NCBI RefSeq assembly: GCF_027920805.1 | Contig: NZ_JANWOI010000003.1 | Span: 372,001-436,000, forward strand | Source: Govania unica | Lineage (GTDB): Bacteria > Pseudomonadota > Alphaproteobacteria > Sphingomonadales > Govanellaceae | DNA length: 64,000 nucleotides | Reading direction: 5' to 3' | Shown here: positions 59,304-64,000 of the stretch, one piece after another | How the letters are laid out: every line of letters starts with the position of its first letter | Position numbering within the stretch: position 1 is the stretch's first letter | The notes under the pieces: generated by a model | Seen by the model: only the letters and a program-made list of their open reading frames with translations | The model's database searches: none | Told to the model about the DNA's origin: nothing | Made by a program: the position numbers and the translations under genes

Positions 59304-59396
59304 TGGATTGCCGGTGTCCACGCCCGGCAATGACAGCCGGGGGATAATGGCCGCCCTTAAAAACCTGTCATACGCGGGCTTGACCCGCGTATCCAT
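59304..59396. repeat. Composite palindromic repeat (inverted A variant + direct B), copy 3
   Basis: Type A variant at 59304-59335 (loop expanded to TGTCCACG) and type B at 59366-59396 with a 30-base spacer. Together with copies at 50375 and 59063 it forms a recurring ~93-97-base module. Confidence 0.85.
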
Positions 59397-59575
59397 CTCG
59401 CCGCCCCGCTGAACCGCCGATCCCCACGTCGGTAATGACAAGGGCGGGGTGTAACTCCTCCCTGACCACCTAATTCAAACGCTTGTTTTTTTCCTCAATT
59501 CGGGTTTTATGAAGAACAGTACAAAAAAACAATCAGGCCCCCCCAACAAGGCCCCTAGTCAGGAAGACGATCAGA

Positions 59576-60766
59576 ATGTCCGTACAGAAAAATGATGTCG
59601 TGATCCTCAGCGCCGTGCGCACCGCCATTGGCGGTTTTGGTGGCAGTCTCAAGGATGTCCCCCTCAATGAACTGGCGGCGAAAGTGGTGGCCGAGGCGGT
59701 CTCCCGCGCGGGCGTGCAGCCTGATGACGTCCAGTCGGTGGTGGTCGGCAGCGTTATCCGCACGGAAACCTATGATGCTTATCTGTCCCGCGTGGCGGCG
59801 CTCAAGGCTGGCCTGCCGCAGTCGGTGCAATGCCTGACCGTGAACCGTCTCTGCGGCAGCGGGCTTGAAGCCATTGTCCTTGCCGCCCAGCAGATCGAGC
59901 TTGGCGAAGTGGAGCTGGCCGTCGCCGGTGGTGCGGAAAACATGAGCCGTTCGATCTATCATGTGCCGTCAGCGCGTTGGGGCCAGCGCATGGGCGACGC
60001 CACCGTGGTCGACGAGCTGACCACGGTTCTGACCGACCCCTTCGGCAACGGCCATATGGGCGTCACGGCGGAAAACGTAGCAGCCGAATACGGCATTTCC
60101 CGCGAGACTCAGGACGCCTTCGCGGTCGAGAGTCATCGCCGCGCCATCGCCGCCATCCGCAACGGCTATTTCAAAGATCAGATCCTGCCGATCGAATTGA
60201 AAACCCGCAAAGGTGTCACGATTTTCGACACCGACGAGCACCCGCGCGACAATGTGACCCTCGAGTCTCTGGCCGCCTTGCGTCCGGCTTTCAAGAAAGA
60301 CGGATCGGTGACGGCGGGCAACGCCTCGGGCATCAATGACGGCGCGTCCATGCTGGTGCTGATGGACCGCGCCCGCGCCGAACGCGAAGGCCGCAAGCCG
60401 CTCGCCCGCATCGTCTCCTACGCCCGCGCCGGGGTTGACCCGAAACTCATGGGCACCGGCCCCATTCCGGCCGTCACCCGCGCCCTCGAACGCGCCAATC
60501 TGACCGTGGCCGACATGGACGTCATCGAATCGAACGAGGCCTTCGCGTCCCAGGCCTGCGCGGTGTCGGGCGCGCTCGGGTTCCCGGCTGACAAGGTCAA
60601 CCCAAACGGCGGCGCCGTGGCCCTCGGTCACCCGGTCGGCGCGAGTGGAGCGATCATCACCACAAAAACGATTTACGAGCTTGAGCGCACTGGCGGTCGA
60701 TATGGACTTATGACACTCTGCATCGGCGGCGGGCAGGGGATCGCCGCGGTGATCGAAAGGCTGTAA
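59576..60766 (+). CDS. Acetyl-CoA C-acetyltransferase (thiolase)
   Basis: 396 residues, normal thiolase length. Nucleophilic C93 in LTVNRLCGSGLEA, the acid/base C382 in LCIGGGQG, and the His of GGAVALGHPVGASGA are all in place, so it is likely active. Condenses or cleaves acetyl-CoA units (acetoacetyl-CoA or 3-ketoacyl-CoA). No partner beta-oxidation or PHB genes lie nearby. ATG follows AGGAAGACGATCAGA. Two bases before the PAP2 gene, apparently co-transcribed with it. Confidence 0.94.
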   Translation: MSVQKNDVVILSAVRTAIGGFGGSLKDVPLNELAAKVVAEAVSRAGVQPDDVQSVVVGSVIRTETYDAYLSRVAALKAGLPQSVQCLTVNRLCGSGLEAIVLAAQQIELGEVELAVAGGAENMSRSIYHVPSARWGQRMGDATVVDELTTVLTDPFGNGHMGVTAENVAAEYGISRETQDAFAVESHRRAIAAIRNGYFKDQILPIELKTRKGVTIFDTDEHPRDNVTLESLAALRPAFKKDGSVTAGNASGINDGASMLVLMDRARAEREGRKPLARIVSYARAGVDPKLMGTGPIPAVTRALERANLTVADMDVIESNEAFASQACAVSGALGFPADKVNPNGGAVALGHPVGASGAIITTKTIYELERTGGRYGLMTLCIGGGQGIAAVIERL

Positions 60767-60768
60767 TC

Positions 60769-61320
60769 GTGAAATATAAAGCTATTGGCTGCCTGAGCAT
60801 GGCGGCCCTTCTTGTTCATACCAATGCCAGTGCCGGTAGTGATGCCTTCAAGACCTATGGCGATGTGGCAAGTTTCGCGATTCCGGCGCTCGCCGCCGGC
60901 ATCACGCTCTATAAAGGCGATGAGGAGGGGCTGAAGGAATTCGGCCTCGGCTTCCTGCTCTCCATGGGCGCGACCTACGGCTTGAAGAAAACCGTCCACC
61001 GGGAACGCCCGGATATGTCGGACAATGAATCCTTCCCCTCAGGTCACGCAGCCCGTGCCTTTGCCGGGGCCTCCTACCTTCAGTTCCGCTATGGCTCGGC
61101 CTACGGTCTCCCCATGTATCTCGCCTCGGGTGCCGTCGGCTGGAGCCGCGTCGACGCCCGCAAGCACCACTGGACCGATGTCATAGCGTCCGGCGTGTTG
61201 ACCACCGCCGTCGCCTGGTTCACCACCAGCAAATATCAGGACATCCCGGTCAATGTGTCGCTGATGATGGGCGAAGACCAAAACCGCACCTACGGCCTAG
61301 CCGCCAACATGCAGTTCTGA
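60769..61320 (+). CDS. PAP2-superfamily lipid phosphatase
   Basis: 183 residues. The three PAP2 motifs are visible: KKTVHRERP (KxxxxxxRP), PSGH (SFPSGHAARAFAG) and SRVDARKHHWTDV (SRxxxxxHxxxD). N-terminal hydrophobic segment (GCLSMAALLVHTNASA) may be a signal or membrane segment. Dephosphorylates phosphatidate, undecaprenyl pyrophosphate or related lipids. GTG 60769, two bases after thiolase. Likely in the inner membrane or periplasm; substrate unclear. Confidence 0.9.
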   Translation: MKYKAIGCLSMAALLVHTNASAGSDAFKTYGDVASFAIPALAAGITLYKGDEEGLKEFGLGFLLSMGATYGLKKTVHRERPDMSDNESFPSGHAARAFAGASYLQFRYGSAYGLPMYLASGAVGWSRVDARKHHWTDVIASGVLTTAVAWFTTSKYQDIPVNVSLMMGEDQNRTYGLAANMQF

Positions 61321-61334
61321 ACCCTTTCCCAAAT

Positions 61335-61514
61335 TGTCATTGCCGGGCTCGACCCGGCAATCCATCTGCCCGCCGCTTAGTCGGTTGAACCATGGATTGC
61401 CGGGTCAAGCCCGGCAATGACAGGATGTTGTTAGGGATGGTAAAGCCTTAAGCAGACAACCGTGGGCTTCCCCCGACATTATTTGTCATTGCCGGGCTTG
61501 ACCCGGCAATCCAT
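61335..61514. repeat. Three type A palindromic repeats (direct, inverted, direct)
   Basis: Units at 61335-61365 (direct), 61392-61422 (inverted) and 61484-61514 (direct), each with stem ATTGCCGGG / CCCGGCAAT and end motifs TGTCAT and ATCCAT. Lies between the PAP2 gene and the convergent CDP-glycerol transferase gene, where such hairpins may protect or terminate both mRNAs. Confidence 0.88.
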
Positions 61515-61540
61515 CCCTCAACCAGCACAGAGCTTGCCCC

Positions 61541-62755
61541 TCAGGCCACAGCCATCAGGCGTTGTCTCGGTTCTTCGCCCAAGAAATCGGCGATGGCTTC
61601 TGCCGCTCGTTCGGCCGAGGGGCGTTCTTCAAGATCGAAGGTCTCGGCAAACAGCTTGCGCTGGCGGTCGAAATAGCCGCCGCGATCCTCACGGGCATTG
61701 CTCAGGGCTTGTCCGAGGTCATCGGTGCCCTCGATCACCGGCCCAAGCGACCAGCAGCGATAATTTGGATTGCCTTGCCATTTGGCATGGTGGGAATTCA
61801 GAAACACGCTCGGCCGCGGCTGCACCAGGAATTCATAGATCTGGCTGCTGACATCACCGAGATAAATATCGGCGCCAAGCGTATAGGTCATGTCCATCAG
61901 GGCCGGGCTGCCAGTATCGATACGGATATGCGGGCAATTGAAATATTTCGACGGAATATCCTGCCGCACCCGAAAATAGAAATTCTCCAGCGAGATATGA
62001 ACCTTCTTGCGGAACAGCATCACATGCGGCGCAAAGATCAGATTATAGTCCTGACTATTGTAGAAATACTCAAGAACCTCAAGCCCCATCCGGTGATAGG
62101 ACGAAAGCTTCGGCTCGAAATGCGGGTTATAAAGCACCGTCGGGCGGTCGTTATCGAAAAATCGCGGCTTGTGCCCGATACGGTCGGCCACGGTGTCGAA
62201 TTTCGGATAGCCGACGACTTTGAACTGTTCCTCGCGCAGAAACCCGGAGTCGACAAACCGTTTGCTCAGTTTGGGGCCGGACAGCAGCACCAGATCGAAT
62301 TTGCCCGCTGACCGGCTGAAACCGACGGATCGGTCGCCGCTGCCATGGCCGGTATAAATCAGTTTGGGCGTATTGACGCCGAGCAGTTTCTTAAGAATGA
62401 GCGTGGTGAATTCAGGCACGATCAGCGCATCATATTGGGCCAGTGTTTTTCTGTGACGGACCAGATTGCTGATGCGGCTGAACGGGAGAACGCTGTTGGC
62501 CATGGTGCCGATCATGGCCTGGATGGAGGATGCCGCGAGCCGCTCGACCTTGAGTCCGGTTTCGCGCACGTCGCCGAGGACCTTTCGCGCCTGTTCATAA
62601 AGTTCGGAGGAGGTGACCAGCAGATCGACGTCAAAATTCGGATAGCGTTCTTTCAATTCCTGAGCCACAGGCGCCCCATGGGCGACCTGATGCGGGGCGT
62701 CATGATTGAATAGAAAAGCTATCTTGCGTGTTTTCGACATGTCGTTTTTGCTCAT
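61541..62755 (-). CDS. CDP-glycerol glycerophosphotransferase-family protein
   Basis: 404 residues from ATG 62755; the frame runs to 62869 unsupported. Similar to TagB/TagF-like glycerophosphotransferases that move glycerol phosphate from CDP-glycerol to a polymer, with YTGHGSGDRSVGFS, VVGYPKFDTV, LYNPHFEPKL, IFAPHVMLF and DIYLGDVSSQIYEFL (in parts) matching the family's phosphate-binding His/Glu region. In a Gram-negative, such enzymes usually decorate capsule or surface glycan. Follows the HAD phosphatase gene by 26 bases. Confidence 0.85.
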   Translation of the reverse strand: MSKNDMSKTRKIAFLFNHDAPHQVAHGAPVAQELKERYPNFDVDLLVTSSELYEQARKVLGDVRETGLKVERLAASSIQAMIGTMANSVLPFSRISNLVRHRKTLAQYDALIVPEFTTLILKKLLGVNTPKLIYTGHGSGDRSVGFSRSAGKFDLVLLSGPKLSKRFVDSGFLREEQFKVVGYPKFDTVADRIGHKPRFFDNDRPTVLYNPHFEPKLSSYHRMGLEVLEYFYNSQDYNLIFAPHVMLFRKKVHISLENFYFRVRQDIPSKYFNCPHIRIDTGSPALMDMTYTLGADIYLGDVSSQIYEFLVQPRPSVFLNSHHAKWQGNPNYRCWSLGPVIEGTDDLGQALSNAREDRGGYFDRQRKLFAETFDLEERPSAERAAEAIADFLGEEPRQRLMAVA

Positions 62756-62781
62756 GCTACTATCGCCATTCGCATTGAGGG

Positions 62782-63519
62782 TCACCAGTGAACAACAGGA
62801 AGTCCATGCGATTTGGCTTCCTTGGCAAAAGAGTTCTTGGGGCTCACGACGACGCCGCGATCGGCCCATAAAAGGCAGGGCAGGTCCGAACGGTCATCGG
62901 AATAAAAACTGATTTCGGGACGTGGCGTCAGGCCAAGCACGCCTTCGGCTTCGAGATAGCTTTGGACCATGGTGAGTTTGTTCTCGCCATAGCAGTTGCC
63001 GCCGATGATTTTGGCCAGAAGAAACCCGTCCCGGGTGGTGGATTGCGTTGCCACCAGACCGTCGAATTCAAGCGCTTCAGCGAACAGGGCGGCGTAGAAA
63101 TCAAAGCTTGCGGTGGCCAGCACCAGGCGAGCCCCTTTGGCGCGTTCGGCGCGGATGACGGTCTGGGCGTCCCGGCGCAGATATTTGCGCAGATAGCCGG
63201 CGACGAAATTGCGCAACACCGGCTCAAGCCGCCACAAGGCGACGCGCCCGAGAAAAAGCCCGAGCATTCTTTCCTTGAGTCGGTCGCGGCTCATAAGTCC
63301 GGCCTTATAGGCCAGCATAAGAACAGGTGCGATGGGAATAGCGAGGAGACGCCAGGGGCACAGGCGTAGGCTGGCAAAGATCAGGAAGGGTGTATAGGAA
63401 CCGCGGCTCGTGATGGTACGGTCAAGGTCGAAGATTGCCACCGGCTGTGCGGCTGTGGCATCGAACCCTGAAAAAGACAGACCTGTTTCGCGAATGCGCT
63501 GATCCATATTTGCTTGCAT
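62782..63519 (-). CDS. HAD-superfamily subclass IB phosphatase
   Basis: 245 residues. HAD motif I is AIFDLDRTIT, motif II LATASFDFY, and motif IV SFYSDDRSDLPCLLW. TIGR01490-type HAD-IB proteins act on phosphoserine-like or lipid phosphates. A hydrophobic region (LLAIPIAPVLMLAYKAGL) may associate with membranes. ATG 63519 has AAGGA upstream; GTG 63579 is an alternative. In an operon with the CDP-glycerol transferase gene, suggesting a role in a glycerol- or lipid-phosphate surface polymer. Confidence 0.87.
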   Translation of the reverse strand: MQANMDQRIRETGLSFSGFDATAAQPVAIFDLDRTITSRGSYTPFLIFASLRLCPWRLLAIPIAPVLMLAYKAGLMSRDRLKERMLGLFLGRVALWRLEPVLRNFVAGYLRKYLRRDAQTVIRAERAKGARLVLATASFDFYAALFAEALEFDGLVATQSTTRDGFLLAKIIGGNCYGENKLTMVQSYLEAEGVLGLTPRPEISFYSDDRSDLPCLLWADRGVVVSPKNSFAKEAKSHGLPVVHW

Positions 63520-63766
63520 CGATCCTTTACAACCAGACCGCGAAGGAGATTGCTCTTCATCAACGTCATGGTTTTTCACTATAATTTCGTTTTAATACTT
63601 TTGGGGCGCCGCCACAACACTCCCCAAAGTATGTGGAAATCAGACAATCACAATTATGTGAACATCATGGCGATTCTAGGGCAAGCTCTGAAAGTTCCTA
63701 TGGCGCGCCACGGGCAAAAATGCGCTATCATGTATTAGAAAACATTATGAATTCGGGAGAGGGCTT
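63520..63766. other. Divergent intergenic region between HAD gene and Usp gene
   Basis: Contains an imperfect inverted repeat TACTTTTGGGG (63596-63606) / CCCCAAAGTA (63622-63631) with one bulged base, and a TATAAT at 63580-63585 on the plus strand. GGGAGAGGG at 63755-63763 is the Usp ribosome site. No gene of its own. Confidence 0.4.
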
Positions 63767-64000
63767 ATGGAGATACGGACCATTCTCGTACCCGTTGCGG
63801 ATGAGGCCCTTGGCCGTCAGGCGTTGCAGGCTGCCGTGCAGCTGGCGCGGGTTTTTGCCGCTCATGTGACGGCGCTCCATGTGAAATATGACCCGGCCAT
63901 CCCGATGCCCTATGTGGCCGGTCCCATTCCGGCCGATATGCTGATGGAGCTGTCCACCAACGCGGTCAAGCTCGCCGATGAGCAGGCCCTGCGGTACCGG
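63767..64000 (+). CDS. Universal stress protein (UspA family), 5' part
   Basis: 78 codons to the window end, incomplete. Opens with EIRTILVPVADEALGRQALQAAVQLA, the first strand and helix of UspA, then AAHVTALHVKYDP. These small proteins bind ATP or act as stress dimers; the ATP-binding GxxGxxG lies beyond the window. Strong ribosome site GGGAGAGGG four bases before the ATG. Divergent from the HAD phosphatase gene. Confidence 0.87.
   Translation, partial: MEIRTILVPVADEALGRQALQAAVQLARVFAAHVTALHVKYDPAIPMPYVAGPIPADMLMELSTNAVKLADEQALRYR

Larger units (their letters stand above)
58985..59575. other. Repeat-rich intergenic region before thiolase
   Basis: No open reading frame here has family support. 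It holds the operon terminator, two composite repeats and the type C pair. After 59400 there is ~175 bases with no recognised signal. A ribosome site AGGAAG lies before the thiolase ATG 59576. Confidence 0.6.

Noticed and set aside
59063-59396. CRISPR array
   Set aside because: The repeats are self-complementary, alternate in orientation, and their spacing is irregular and partly identical, which is the opposite of CRISPR spacers; no cas genes are seen.

Overview
The window looks like a chromosomal segment of an alphaproteobacterium. The evidence is moderately high GC, a complete Entner-Doudoroff set (zwf-pgl-edd-glk-eda), three TonB-dependent receptors with sphingomonad/Kordiimonas-like 'EEI/VIVTARKR' N-termini, an Fe-type superoxide dismutase, and palindromic intergenic repeats of the 'GTCAT...ATCCAT' kind common in this class. 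Genus cannot be fixed from sequence alone; a Sphingomonadales/Kordiimonadales/Emcibacterales-like heterotroph is my guess.

Layout. 1-5150: malonate decarboxylase operon mdcA(partial)BCDEGH, translationally coupled throughout, with no malonate transporter visible. 5160-12015: zwf-pgl-edd-glk-eda followed by a LacI-family regulator; a 42-bp perfect palindrome overlaps the zwf promoter and a related half-site pair lies before lacI, suggesting an autoregulated ED regulon. 12148-13009: Dps-like ferritin and a small acidic protein. 13056-17466: a VOC-RidA-Na+/amino-acid symporter operon divergent from a DHDPS-family aldolase, with a convergent LysR gene. 17559-23825: a MalT-like LuxR regulator divergent from a TonB receptor and Rieske oxygenase pair.

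24082-30591: tRNA-Ser(GCT), a decayed tyrosine-integrase remnant on the opposite strand, then three overlapping genes for a membrane-anchored TerB-N/TerB/TerB-C protein, a DUF2791-type ATPase and an Lhr-like SF2 helicase. This matches the architecture of the Shango phage-defence system (sngABC) carried on an integrated island. 30907-36724: sodB, a DUF488 protein, a ferritin-like DUF6306 protein, an amidase and a secreted penicillin-acylase-family enzyme. 36753-37658: a terminator, promoter and yybP-ykoY manganese riboswitch controlling a UPF0016/GDT1 Mn exporter, closed by another terminator. 37657-50301: a PLP dehydratase, an RlmI-like methyltransferase, a small exported protein, a chemoreceptor, an ornithine cyclodeaminase homologue, a second TonB receptor, an alpha/beta hydrolase, DadA and an NCS1 permease.

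50504-58984: a LysR gene divergent from a tight seven-gene + strand operon (MFS permease, double-VOC protein, SAM methyltransferase, 94-aa protein, double cupin, TonB receptor, Sel1-like periplasmic protein). It looks like a complete uptake-plus-modification system for an unidentified small molecule, and is the best candidate here for undescribed biochemistry. 58985-64000: a cluster of REPIN-like repeats, thiolase, PAP2 phosphatase, more repeats, a CDP-glycerol glycerophosphotransferase-like enzyme with an HAD phosphatase, and the start of a universal stress protein.

All functions are assigned from reading motifs by eye; no searches were run.
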